From assembly GCF_017813365.1 (NCBI RefSeq), contig NZ_JAGIZA010000001.1:186001-250000 (forward strand): a stretch of DNA of 64,000 bases, in the 5' to 3' direction. The DNA comes from Roseomonas indoligenes (GTDB taxonomy: Bacteria; Pseudomonadota; Alphaproteobacteria; Acetobacterales; Acetobacteraceae). Below the pieces are notes generated by a model. The model saw only the letters and a program-made list of their open reading frames with translations, had not been told where the DNA came from and ran no database searches. A program made the position numbers and the translations under genes. Position 1 is the first letter of the stretch; every line of letters starts with the position of its first letter. Shown here one piece after another: positions 24,486 to 32,182 of the stretch.

Positions 24486-25043
24486 TCAGGACTCCTCGGC
24501 CGTCGCGGTCCACCGCGCCAGACGGGCCTGCGCCTGCCCGGTCAGCGCGCCCAGGATCGCCGCCTCCTCCGCCATCAGCAGCCTATCCGGGGCGAGGAGA
24601 TGGGCCGTGCCGCCCCCGGAGGCCGCGGGAAGCTCCACCGCGCCCGCCACGACCCCGCCGAGGGAGGTGTCCTCCTCCGTAGGGCGCAGCGGCAGCCCGG
24701 CCGGCAGCACGTCCGCCGCCCGGTCCACCAGCAGGGCCACGGGCCCCGCCGGGCCGGTGACCGCGGTCTCCAGCAGGATAAGGTGGCGATAGGGATGCAA
24801 CGGCCCGGCCGGCAGGCCGAGCAGGACGGTGAGGGCGACCACGGGCACCGCCGACCCGCCGAGGTTCAGGAAGCCTGCAAGCGGCGCCGGCAGCCCCGGA
24901 GGCGAATCCAGGTTCGGCAGGGGAAGTAGGGCCCGCACCGCCTCCCGCGGCAGCGCAAGGAGGGCCCCGCCGGCGGAGAAAAGCACGAGCGCGCCCTTCC
25001 CCGCAGGGGAGCCGGGCAGCGGAGGTTCGGGTAGCGCTGCCAT
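24486..25043 (-). CDS. cheW: CheW-like coupling protein, 185 aa
   Basis: First gene of the chemosensory operon. CheW fold: GALVLFSAGGALLALPREAV, FLNLGGSAVPVVALTVLLGL, HLILLETAVTGPAGPVALLVDRAADVLP. Start is set at the ATG 25043 (MAALPEPPLPGS); the frame is open further upstream to 25199 but that portion is Pro/Gly-rich, overlaps the ankyrin gene and lacks CheW similarity. The promoter should be between 25043 and 25110 or inside the ankyrin gene, whose transcription runs the same way. I saw no obvious hexamers. Confidence 0.85.
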   Translation of the reverse strand: MAALPEPPLPGSPAGKGALVLFSAGGALLALPREAVRALLPLPNLDSPPGLPAPLAGFLNLGGSAVPVVALTVLLGLPAGPLHPYRHLILLETAVTGPAGPVALLVDRAADVLPAGLPLRPTEEDTSLGGVVAGAVELPAASGGGTAHLLAPDRLLMAEEAAILGALTGQAQARLARWTATAEES

Positions 25044-25110
25044 GGAGGAGCTCACCGGAGAAGCGCGAGGGCAATCCCGGCCGGCGGGCGCGGCCGGCCC
25101 GGGGCCTTCC

Positions 25111-25878
25111 TCAGGCCCGGCGGCCGCGTCGGGCGGCCGGACGCTCAGCGGGCTGCTGCAGCGGCTCGGCCCCGGCGGGTCGGCCGGCATCGAAGCCAAG
25201 GAAGCCGATCTCCGGCCGCGGGCTGCCGCCGTCCCCGGCGAAGAGCCGCGCGCGCAGCGGCGCGGTCGCCACGGCCGGGGCCGTCCGGCCGCCGCGCGGC
25301 GGGTCGCTCAGAAGGCCGGATGGGCGCGCGGGGGCATCGGGCTCGGGCTCATCCGCGGCGGGGCTGGGGGCGCGGGCGGCGGCCTGTGCCTCCCGCCCGG
25401 CCCGGCCGCGGCGCGCATTTGCGGCGGGGGCCGGCGCCGGCGCCGGCTCGCCGGGCGCGAAGGTCGGGCCGCTGCCGGCGCTGCCGCGGGCGGAGAGGAG
25501 ATAGAAGGCGATCTCGGTCCGCCCCTGGTCCACCGCCGCGTCCACCGGCGTCAGGCCGAGCTGGTTCCGGGCGTTGAGGTCGGCGCCGCGCGCCATGGCC
25601 TCCTTCGCCGCCCCCAGGTCGCCGCGGTTCACCGAGTCGAACAGCGCGTCGTTGGGGGAGAGGCTGGCGCTCGGCGTCTCCGCGGGAATGGGGTCCACGG
25701 CCCGGCGGTTGGCCAGGCCCGGCAGGGCGGGCGGCGGCGGGCGGGCGGCGCTGCCCTGGCCCGACGGCATCGGCGCATTGCGGCCGATCATGCCGCCGCC
25801 CGGTCCGCCCATCTGGGCGAAGGCGGGCGAGGCCAGCATTGGGCCGGCCAGAACGAGGAGGAGGGGGAGGCGGCGCAT
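25111..25878 (-). CDS. secreted ankyrin-repeat protein, 255 aa
   Basis: Signal peptide MRRLPLLLVLAGPMLASPAFA, then a Gly/Pro-rich linker and roughly two ankyrin repeats at residues ~75-135 (NDALFDSVNRGDLGAAKEAM, ADLNARNQLGLTPVDAAVDQGRTEIAFYLL). The remaining ~120 residues are Ala/Pro/Arg-rich and probably disordered, ending in a very basic AARRGRRA. Ankyrin repeats mediate protein binding; the signal peptide places them in the periplasm. It lies 67 bases upstream of the chemosensory operon and reads the same way. Whether it belongs to that operon is unclear. Confidence 0.8.
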   Translation of the reverse strand: MRRLPLLLVLAGPMLASPAFAQMGGPGGGMIGRNAPMPSGQGSAARPPPPALPGLANRRAVDPIPAETPSASLSPNDALFDSVNRGDLGAAKEAMARGADLNARNQLGLTPVDAAVDQGRTEIAFYLLSARGSAGSGPTFAPGEPAPAPAPAANARRGRAGREAQAAARAPSPAADEPEPDAPARPSGLLSDPPRGGRTAPAVATAPLRARLFAGDGGSPRPEIGFLGFDAGRPAGAEPLQQPAERPAARRGRRA

Positions 25879-25937
25879 GGTCTCTCCTATAGTCCCCCGC
25901 GCCCGGCGGGGCCAATCCCGCGGCGGTGGAACGGCCG

Positions 25938-26315
25938 TCAGGCGCAGCCCTGGCCGCGGAAGCTGTAGCCGGAGACGCGACCTTCCCGCAGCGCAAAGGT
26001 CACGTCGCACTGCACGGGGGCGTAGGTCGTGCCGACGAAGCCGCCCCCGTAGAAACCCCCGCCGTAGAAGCCGCGCCCGACGGACCCGATGAAGGGTCCG
26101 CCCGCGAAGCCGCCGGGCAGGGCGACGGTGCGCTGCTCGTCGTATTGCAGGAACTTCTCTCCGCCCGTCTCGTAGTGCCGCGTCGGCACGCCGAGTGCCG
26201 AGACCAGTTCCAGCTCGGAGCGGCCGACGAAGGTAGCAAGCCGCTCATCCAGGGTGGGCCTGGTTGCGCAGGCGGTGAGGGCCAGCATCGGAAGAAGGGC
26301 AAGGGCGCGTCTCAT
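25938..26315 (-). CDS. small lipoprotein with Gly/Tyr-rich segment, 125 aa
   Basis: Lipoprotein signal MRRALALLPMLALTACAT with lipobox LTAC. The mature part has an N-terminal helix-rich segment (LDERLATFVGRSELELVSAL then GVPTRHYETGGEKFLQYDEQ) resembling the SmpA/OmlA-like fold in which a two-helix start precedes a strand, then a Gly-rich repeat (GRGFYGGGFYGGGFVG) and a C-terminal strand pair with two Cys (APVQCDVTF, RGQGCA). Function not known. An ATG three codons upstream (MQGMRR) is an alternative start. The long open frame continuing upstream over the Bug and M20 genes is not coding. Confidence 0.75.
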   Translation of the reverse strand: MRRALALLPMLALTACATRPTLDERLATFVGRSELELVSALGVPTRHYETGGEKFLQYDEQRTVALPGGFAGGPFIGSVGRGFYGGGFYGGGFVGTTYAPVQCDVTFALREGRVSGYSFRGQGCA

Positions 26316-26377
26316 GCCCTGCATCTGGGATGTCCGGTGCGGTTCTGGAAGGGCGGTGTTCACGGTTCGGCCCCCGC

Positions 26378-27388
26378 TCAGCGCGCCGGGGCCGGCCCTT
26401 CCGCGGTGATCCCGGCCTCCCGCACGAGGCTGCCCCAGCGCTCCATGTCGGCCGCCATGCGCCGCCCGAAGGCCTCCGCCGTGCCACCCGCGACATTGTA
26501 GCCCTGCGATGCCAGCGCCTGCGCCGCCTCCGGGGAGGCGAGCACGGCATTCGCCGCCTCGTTGAGGCCCGCCAGCACCGTGGGGGCCACCCGCGCGGGG
26601 GCAAGAAGGCCGAACCAGTCCCGCACCGTCACGCCTTCCACCCCGCCCTCGGCCAGGGTGGGGGAATCGGGCAGAAGGGCGAGGCGGGCCGGGGCCGTGA
26701 CGGCCACGGCACGGAGCACGCTGCCGCGGGTCAGCTCCGCCGCGCCGCTGACGGGCATGAACATCGCCTGCACCTCGCCTGCCGTCACCCCCGTCACGGC
26801 GCCCGCCGTGCCGCGATAGGGCACGTGCAGCAGCCGCAGCCCGGCCTGGCGTTGGAACAGCTCCATCAGCAGGTGGTGCGGCGTGCCGATGCCGGGGGAG
26901 GCGTAGTTCAGCGCCTCCGGCCGGGCTTTCGCGCGGGCGACGAACTCCGCGAGGTCCGCCCCGCCGGAGGGGTGCAGGACCAGGGCGTAGTCCACCTCCG
27001 TCAGCATGGCGACGGGGGCGAAGGAGGCGAGCGGGTCGTAGGGAAGGCTCGCGTAGAGCCCGGCATTCATCACCAGCGTGGTGGTATGGACCATCAACGT
27101 GTGCCCGTCCGGCGCGGCGCGGGCGACGAGGCCGGCGCCGATGTTGCCGCTGGCGCCCGGCCGGTTGTCCACCACCACGGGCTGGCCGAGCCGCTTCTGA
27201 AGGCCTTCCGACACGACCCGCGCCACGATGTCCGGCGGCGCGCCGGGGGTGAAGGGCACGACGACGGTGATGGGCTGCCGGCCCGTGCCGGGCTGGGCGA
27301 AGGCCGGCAGGGACAGCGTGGCGGCCCCCGCCGAGGCGAGGAGCAGCCGGCGCCGGGCCAGGCGCGTCGGGGGGCAGGCGAGGTCCAT
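26378..27388 (-). CDS. Bug-family tripartite tricarboxylate receptor, 336 aa
   Basis: Periplasmic solute receptor of the TctC/Bug family. Tat-like signal LARRRLLLASAGAATLSLPA. Family hallmarks: PITVVVPFTPGAPPDIVARV, GQPVVVDNRPGASGNIGAGLV, APDGHTLMV, LLHVPYRGTAGAV and EVQAMFMPVSG. No TctA/TctB membrane genes are adjacent, so it is an orphan receptor that would share a permease encoded elsewhere or serve as a sensor. Divergent from the M20 peptidase gene with a 163-base gap that contains an inverted repeat. Confidence 0.93.
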   Translation of the reverse strand: MDLACPPTRLARRRLLLASAGAATLSLPAFAQPGTGRQPITVVVPFTPGAPPDIVARVVSEGLQKRLGQPVVVDNRPGASGNIGAGLVARAAPDGHTLMVHTTTLVMNAGLYASLPYDPLASFAPVAMLTEVDYALVLHPSGGADLAEFVARAKARPEALNYASPGIGTPHHLLMELFQRQAGLRLLHVPYRGTAGAVTGVTAGEVQAMFMPVSGAAELTRGSVLRAVAVTAPARLALLPDSPTLAEGGVEGVTVRDWFGLLAPARVAPTVLAGLNEAANAVLASPEAAQALASQGYNVAGGTAEAFGRRMAADMERWGSLVREAGITAEGPAPAR

Positions 27389-27428
27389 GGCGGGCTCCGT
27401 CCGGATGGGCGGGGCGGGAATAGCCAAT

Positions 27429-27451
27429 CCGCAACTCATTCGCAATTGCGG
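27429..27451. promoter_or_regulatory. inverted repeat in the Bug/M20 divergent region
   Basis: CCGCAA (27429-27434), 11-base spacer, TTGCGG (27446-27451), with a nested perfect palindrome CGCAATTGCG at 27441-27450. The geometry (dyad with ~11-base spacer between divergent genes) suits a LysR- or GntR-type operator, though no regulator gene is adjacent. Statistical support is limited. Confidence 0.35.
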
Positions 27452-27551
27452 CGATCCGGATGCTGGACCGGCTTTCCGGCGCCGCGCCCCCTTCCGTCCC
27501 GCCCGGTCCCGGCGCAACCATTCGCGCCGCACCGCGAAAAGGACGCCCGCC

Positions 27552-28829
27552 TTGCCCGATCCCGCCATCCTCGACCGCCTGCGCGCCGCCGTGGAGAAGA
27601 ACTTCGAGGCCGAGACGGCCTTCCTCTCCGAGCTGGTCCGCTTCCCCAGCCTGCGCGGGCGGGAGGCGCCGTTGCAGGACTGGTTCGCGCGGCAGATGGC
27701 GGGCCGGGGCTATTCCGTGGACCGCTACACCCTCGCCGACGTGCCGCTGGAGAGCCACGAGAAGGCCGCGCCGATGGTGGATGTGGACCCCGCAGGTTCC
27801 GTGCAGGTGGTGGCGACGAAGCGCGCGAAGGAGGCGGGCGGGCGCAGCCTGATCCTGCAGGGCCATATCGACGTGGTGCCGGAAGGTCCGACCTCCATGT
27901 GGACGCACCCGCCCTATGGCGGCGTGGTGCGGGACGGCTGGCTCTATGGCCGCGGCGCGAACGACATGAAGGCAGGCGTCGCCGCCATGGTCTTCGCCAT
28001 GGACGCGCTGAAGGAAGCGGGGCTGACGCCGAAAGGCGACATCCACGTGCAGACCGTGACGGAAGAGGAGAGCACGGGGAACGGCGCCCTCTCCACCCTG
28101 CTGCGCGGCTACCGCGCCGATGCCTGCCTCATCCCGGAACCGACCTCGGGCACCATCACCCGCGCGCATACCGGCACCATCTGGTTCCGCCTGCGCGTGC
28201 GCGGCGTGCCCGTACATGTGGCGGTGGCCGACAGCGGCACCAACGCCATCCTCTCCGCCATGCACCTGATCCAGGCGCTGCAGAAGTTCACGGTGGAGCT
28301 GAACGAGAAGGCGAAGGCCGATCCCTCCTTCGGCGGGGTGAAGAACCCCATCAAGTTCAACCCCGGCATCATCCGCGGCGGCGACTGGGCCTCCTCCACC
28401 CCCTCCTGGTGCGAGGTGGACTGCCGCATCGGCCTCACGCCCTCCATGGAGGTGGCGGATGTGCAGAAGGGGATCGAGCGCGCGGTGGAGGCGGCGCGGG
28501 AGGGCGACACCTTCCTGGCGAACAACCCGCCGGAGATCACCTGGCACGGCTTCGTCGCCGACGGCTACGTGCTGGAGGAGGGCAGCGAAGCGGAGCGCGT
28601 GCTGGCCGCCGCCCACGGGCAGGTCTTCGGCGCCGACATGGAGGAGCGCCTCTCCACCGCCGTGAACGACACGCGCTACTACGGCCGCTACTACGCCACC
28701 CCCGCCCTCTGCTACGGCCCGGGCGGCGAGGGGAACCACGGCTTCGACGAGCGGACCAACCTGGAGCTGCTGAAGAAGACCACGCTCTCCATGGCCGCCT
28801 TCATCGCCGACTGGTGCGGGGTGGAGTAG
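27552..28829 (+). CDS. M20-family metallopeptidase (ArgE/DapE type), 425 aa
   Basis: Zinc-dependent amidohydrolase/peptidase. Metal-ligand motifs in order: LQGHIDVVPEG, RGANDMKAGVAAM, TVTEEESTGNG, the EPTSG glutamate/aspartate site and the C-terminal GGEGNHGFDE. A dimerisation domain lies between (~200-330). TTG start at 27552, chosen because AAAAGGA lies at a good distance before it and the protein begins at the family's usual place; no ATG is available in frame nearby. Length (425) is normal for the deacylase/desuccinylase group. It is 7 bases upstream of the RraA-like gene and forms an operon with it. Substrate may be an N-acyl amino acid or similar amide. Confidence 0.92.
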   Translation: MPDPAILDRLRAAVEKNFEAETAFLSELVRFPSLRGREAPLQDWFARQMAGRGYSVDRYTLADVPLESHEKAAPMVDVDPAGSVQVVATKRAKEAGGRSLILQGHIDVVPEGPTSMWTHPPYGGVVRDGWLYGRGANDMKAGVAAMVFAMDALKEAGLTPKGDIHVQTVTEEESTGNGALSTLLRGYRADACLIPEPTSGTITRAHTGTIWFRLRVRGVPVHVAVADSGTNAILSAMHLIQALQKFTVELNEKAKADPSFGGVKNPIKFNPGIIRGGDWASSTPSWCEVDCRIGLTPSMEVADVQKGIERAVEAAREGDTFLANNPPEITWHGFVADGYVLEEGSEAERVLAAAHGQVFGADMEERLSTAVNDTRYYGRYYATPALCYGPGGEGNHGFDERTNLELLKKTTLSMAAFIADWCGVE

Positions 28830-28836
28830 CCCCGCC

Positions 28837-29502
28837 ATGGCCCGCTACGTCACCGGCGCCCCTCCGCCCTCCCTCGACCCGGCCGTGGTCGCGCTGCTGG
28901 AAAAGGCGGAGACGGCGACCATCGGGCACTGGCGCCACTGGGGCTTCGTGGACCGCCGCGTTGCGCCGTTGCTGCCGCGCAGGCGCGTGGCGGGTACCGC
29001 CTTTACGGTGATGCTGCCCGCCAATGACGGCACCATGCTCGCCCACGCGCTGGACCATCTGCGCCCCGGCGACGTGCTGGTGGTGGACCGGCTGGGCGAC
29101 AGGCGCCACGCCTGCATCGGCGGTGGACTCGCCGTGGCGGCCCAGGCGGCGGGTGCCGTGGCCGCCGTGGTGGACGGACCCTGCACCGACCTGGAGGAGA
29201 TCGAGGAGGCCGGCTTCCCGGTGTGGTGCCGCGGCCTCGCCCCGGTCACCACGCAGATCTTCGACATGGGCGGGGCGATGAACGTGCCGGTCAGCATCGG
29301 CGGCGCGGTGGTGATGCCGGGCGATGCCGTGATCTGCGACAACAGCGGCGTCCTCGTCCTGCCGCCGGGCGAGGCGGAAGCCGAGGCCCGACGCGCGATC
29401 GAGACCCAGGCCCGCGGCGCGGAGACCGCCCGGCGGGTTGCCGCCGGGGAACTCCGGATGGGCGTCGTGTCCGGCGCGACCGCGCGCGTGACGGGAGGGT
29501 AG
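28837..29502 (+). CDS. RraA/HMG-aldolase-like protein, 221 aa
   Basis: Belongs to the RraA-like fold that includes 4-hydroxy-4-methyl-2-oxoglutarate/4-carboxy-4-hydroxy-2-oxoadipate aldolase and RNase E inhibitor RraA. The characteristic glycine loop (GGGLAVAAQAAGAVAAVVDG) and DLEEIEEAGFPVWCRG, NVPVSIGGAVVMPGDAVICD and SGVLVLPP are all present. The Arg-Asp pair that binds Mg/pyruvate in aldolases is less clear here (VDGPCTDLEE instead of DGxxRD), so activity is uncertain. Coupled with the upstream M20 peptidase. Confidence 0.85.
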   Translation: MARYVTGAPPPSLDPAVVALLEKAETATIGHWRHWGFVDRRVAPLLPRRRVAGTAFTVMLPANDGTMLAHALDHLRPGDVLVVDRLGDRRHACIGGGLAVAAQAAGAVAAVVDGPCTDLEEIEEAGFPVWCRGLAPVTTQIFDMGGAMNVPVSIGGAVVMPGDAVICDNSGVLVLPPGEAEAEARRAIETQARGAETARRVAAGELRMGVVSGATARVTGG

Positions 29503-29519
29503 GGGGGGGCGCCCCCTAC
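29499..29519. terminator. hairpin spanning both convergent stop codons
   Basis: GTAGGGGG (29499-29506), loop GGGCG, CCCCCTAC (29512-29519), an 8-bp stem containing the TAG of the RraA-like gene and the TAG of the opposing binding-protein gene. No strong T-tract, so termination efficiency is uncertain. Confidence 0.4.
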
Positions 29520-31090
29520 TCCTTCCGCACGCCCCAGAAGACTGGCACCGTCGTCGGCCGGATGCCCGTGACGTTGCTGCGCCAGGCGGCGTTGGCGCGG
29601 AACTGGCCGCCGTTGATGTAGGGCAGCACCTCGTAGGCGCGGGCATGGACGCCATCCAGCAGCGCGCGGCGCTTCTCCGGGTCGCCCTCCGCCGCCCAGG
29701 CGGCGCGCAGGCGCTCCAGCTCCTCGTCACACGGCCAGCCGGCCGGCGCCGCGTCGCAGGTGCTGGCGAGGTAGAGGTTGGAGAGCGGGTCCGCCGAATC
29801 CAGCGCGTTGGCGATGGTGATGAACATGTTCCAGCCGCCCTGCGCCGGCGGCTCCCGCCGGTTGCGGCGGGCGGTGAGCGTGCCCCAGTCCATCGCCTGC
29901 ACGTCTATGTTCAGCCCGATGCTCTTGAAGGCGTCGGCCATCACCAGGGTGGAGGCGTTGTTCAGGCCGTTGTCGGTGGCGTTCAGGAAGACCACGGGCC
30001 GGCCGTCATAGCCCGCCTCCTTCAGCAGGGCGCGGGCGCGCTGCAAGTCGGGCTGCTGCAACCCGCGCGCGCCGGCAGCGGTCTCCAGCGGCGTGCCGCA
30101 CATGAAGTAGGAGGGACAGTAGGGCACCTGCTCGGCAGGGCGGATGCCCATTCCCTCCAGCACGTCGCGCTGGTTCAGCGCATAAAGCAGCGCCTGTCGC
30201 GCGCGGGGATCGTTGAAGGGTGGTTGCGCGTGGTTCAGCCGCAGCCAGGCCATGCTGCCCACCGGGTTCACCGGCGCCACCTTCACGGCCCGGTTGCGCT
30301 CCAGCGTCGGGATCAGGTCGGGCGGGGGCTGCTCCACGAAGTCCAGCTCGCCGTTGCCGAGCGCGTTCACCGCCACCGTGGCGTCGGGCATCGTTACCCA
30401 TTCCACGCGGTCCACGAAGACGGCCTTGCTGCCGGCCAGCCCGTCCGGCGCCTCCTCCCGCGCGCGGTAGTTCGGGTTGCGGCGATAGACGGCACGGTCG
30501 CCCGCCCGCCACTCATTCGCCTGGAAGATGAAGGGGCCGGAGCCGATGGCCTCCGTGATCGCCGTGCTGGGCGGGGTCTGGGCGATGCGCTCGGGCATGA
30601 TGAACAGCGCGCTGCCCGTCGGGCGCGCCAGGGCCTCCAGCACCAGTCCGAATGGGCGGGCGAGGCGGATCTCGAAAGTCTTGTCGTCCACGACCTCGAT
30701 CGCGCTCGCCGCCGCCGCCAGCGCCCGGCCCACCACGTCGCGCTGCGCCCAGCGCTTGATGGAGGCCACGGCGTCCACCGCGCGTACGGGCTGCCCGTCA
30801 TGGAAGGCCAGGCCGTCGCGCAGGGTGAACCGCCAGTTCATCCGGTCGTCCGAGACGGTCCAGTCCCGCACCATCTGCGGCCGGGGAACGCCCTTGCTGC
30901 CGAGGCCGAAAAGCTGGTCGTAGACGAAGAAGCCGTGGTTGCGGACGGTGGCCGCCGTGGACTGCACGGGATCGAGGCTGGAGGCCGGCAGGCTCAGGGC
31001 GATCCGCAGCGTGGTCTCAGCGGCGGCGGGCCCCGTCCAGGCGAGCGCGGCGCAGGCCCCGAGGTGGAGGAAAAGGCGGCGCAGCACCAT
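29516..31090 (-). CDS. ABC transporter substrate-binding protein, peptide/nickel type (SBP family 5), 524 aa
   Basis: Periplasmic receptor of the DppA/OppA family. Signal peptide MVLRRLFLHLGACAALAWTG, cleaved near PAAAE. Family landmarks: SLPASSLDPVQST, LFGLGSKGVPRPQMVRDWTV, WRFTLRDGLAFHDGQPVRA, SGPFIF, YRRNPNYRA and the late NQRDVLEGMG and YDGRPVVFL segments. ATG at 31090 follows GGAG at 7 bases; an upstream ATG at 31138 would precede the signal peptide. No ABC permease or ATPase is adjacent, so it is another orphan receptor. Ligand unknown. Confidence 0.93.
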   Translation of the reverse strand: MVLRRLFLHLGACAALAWTGPAAAETTLRIALSLPASSLDPVQSTAATVRNHGFFVYDQLFGLGSKGVPRPQMVRDWTVSDDRMNWRFTLRDGLAFHDGQPVRAVDAVASIKRWAQRDVVGRALAAAASAIEVVDDKTFEIRLARPFGLVLEALARPTGSALFIMPERIAQTPPSTAITEAIGSGPFIFQANEWRAGDRAVYRRNPNYRAREEAPDGLAGSKAVFVDRVEWVTMPDATVAVNALGNGELDFVEQPPPDLIPTLERNRAVKVAPVNPVGSMAWLRLNHAQPPFNDPRARQALLYALNQRDVLEGMGIRPAEQVPYCPSYFMCGTPLETAAGARGLQQPDLQRARALLKEAGYDGRPVVFLNATDNGLNNASTLVMADAFKSIGLNIDVQAMDWGTLTARRNRREPPAQGGWNMFITIANALDSADPLSNLYLASTCDAAPAGWPCDEELERLRAAWAAEGDPEKRRALLDGVHARAYEVLPYINGGQFRANAAWRSNVTGIRPTTVPVFWGVRKE

Positions 31091-31192
31091 GGGGAAGCTC
31101 CTTCGGCGGCCGGGGAGAGCCGGCCATTCACGCAACATTTAGCACGATCCGTGCCTGCCATGAGCAAGCGCGCCATGCCCGCCGCCGAGCGG

Positions 31193-32149
31193 TCAGAACG
31201 CCCGCACCGCTTCCTTCGCCGCCTCGTACTCGGCGCGCAGCCGGGCGACCAACTCCGCCGTCGGCTGCACCGCCCTCACGGCACCGATCCCCTGGCCCGA
31301 TCCCCAGATGTCCTTCCACGGCTTGTTGCGGCTGGTGGAGAAGTTCACCGAGGATGGGTCCGGCCGCGGCAGGTTGTCCGGGTCCAGCCCGGCCTTGCTG
31401 ATGGAAGGGCGCAGGTAGTTGCCGTGCACGCCCGTGAAGAGGTCACTGTAGACGATGTCGCCCGCAGCCCCCTCCACGATCATCGCCTTGTAGGCCTCGG
31501 CCGCGCGCGCCTCCTCCGTCGCGATGAAGGCGCTGCCGATATAGGCGACGTCCGCCCCCATCACCTGCGCCGCCAGGATGGCGCGGCCGGTGGCGATGGC
31601 GCCGGAGAGGGCGATGGCGCCGTCGAACCAGGCCCGGGTTTCTTGCACCAGCGCGAAGGGAGAGATGCTACCGGCATGGCCGCCGGCACCGGCCGCCACC
31701 AGCACCAACCCGTCCGCGCCCTTCTCCACCGCCTTGCGCGCGAAGGTCTGGTTGATGACATCGTGCAGCACGTAGCCGCCATAGGCGTGCACCGCCTCGT
31801 TCACGTCCGGTCGCGCGCCGAGGGAGGTGATGACGATCGGCACACGGTGCTTAGCGAGGAGGGCGAGGTCGTGGTCCAGCCGGTCGTTGGAGCGGTGGAC
31901 GATCAGGTTGATCGCGAAGGGCGCTGATGGGCGATCCGGATGGGCGGCGTCATGCGCGTCCAGCCGCTCCCGGATCTCCGCCAGCCAATCGTCCAGTTGC
32001 TCGGCGGGCCGCGCGTTCAGCGAGGGCATGCTGCCCACGACGCCGCTGGTGCATTGCGCGACGACGAGATCCGGCACAGAGATGATGAAGAGCGGGGAAC
32101 CGATCACCGGCAGCGAGAGGCGCTGCCTCAGCAGGTCACGCAATCCCAT
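31193..32149 (-). CDS. nitronate monooxygenase / 2-nitropropane dioxygenase-like, 318 aa
   Basis: FMN-dependent TIM-barrel oxidoreductase. SPLFIISVPDLVVAQCTSGV at the start, AINLIVHRSNDR, VVSLG-like ITSLGARPDV, GADGLVLVAAGAGGHAGSIS (the phosphate-binding glycine loop and catalytic His region), and GADVAYIGSAFIATEEARA. Length is normal for the class. Such enzymes oxidise nitronates, but many relatives have other roles. Isolated gene, 33 bases downstream of the membrane-protein gene that follows MoxR/DUF58/DUF4159 and reading in the same direction. Confidence 0.9.
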   Translation of the reverse strand: MGLRDLLRQRLSLPVIGSPLFIISVPDLVVAQCTSGVVGSMPSLNARPAEQLDDWLAEIRERLDAHDAAHPDRPSAPFAINLIVHRSNDRLDHDLALLAKHRVPIVITSLGARPDVNEAVHAYGGYVLHDVINQTFARKAVEKGADGLVLVAAGAGGHAGSISPFALVQETRAWFDGAIALSGAIATGRAILAAQVMGADVAYIGSAFIATEEARAAEAYKAMIVEGAAGDIVYSDLFTGVHGNYLRPSISKAGLDPDNLPRPDPSSVNFSTSRNKPWKDIWGSGQGIGAVRAVQPTAELVARLRAEYEAAKEAVRAF

Positions 32150-32182
32150 TCGATCTTCCCCGGCCGTTCCTCGGCCGGAAGC

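Noticed and set aside
25044-25110. GC-rich hairpin between the ankyrin gene and the chemosensory operon
   Set aside because: Several alternative short GGCCGG/CCGGCC pairings and no T-tract; not distinguishable from background.
25938-28838. Open minus-strand frame of 966 codons
   Set aside because: Only its last 125 codons form a real lipoprotein gene; the rest overlaps the Bug and M20 genes in the wrong frame or strand.
29645-31927. Open frame of 760 codons on the plus strand
   Set aside because: Antisense to the peptide-binding protein and nitronate monooxygenase; rich in Arg/His/Gly, no domain, typical GC-rich shadow frame.
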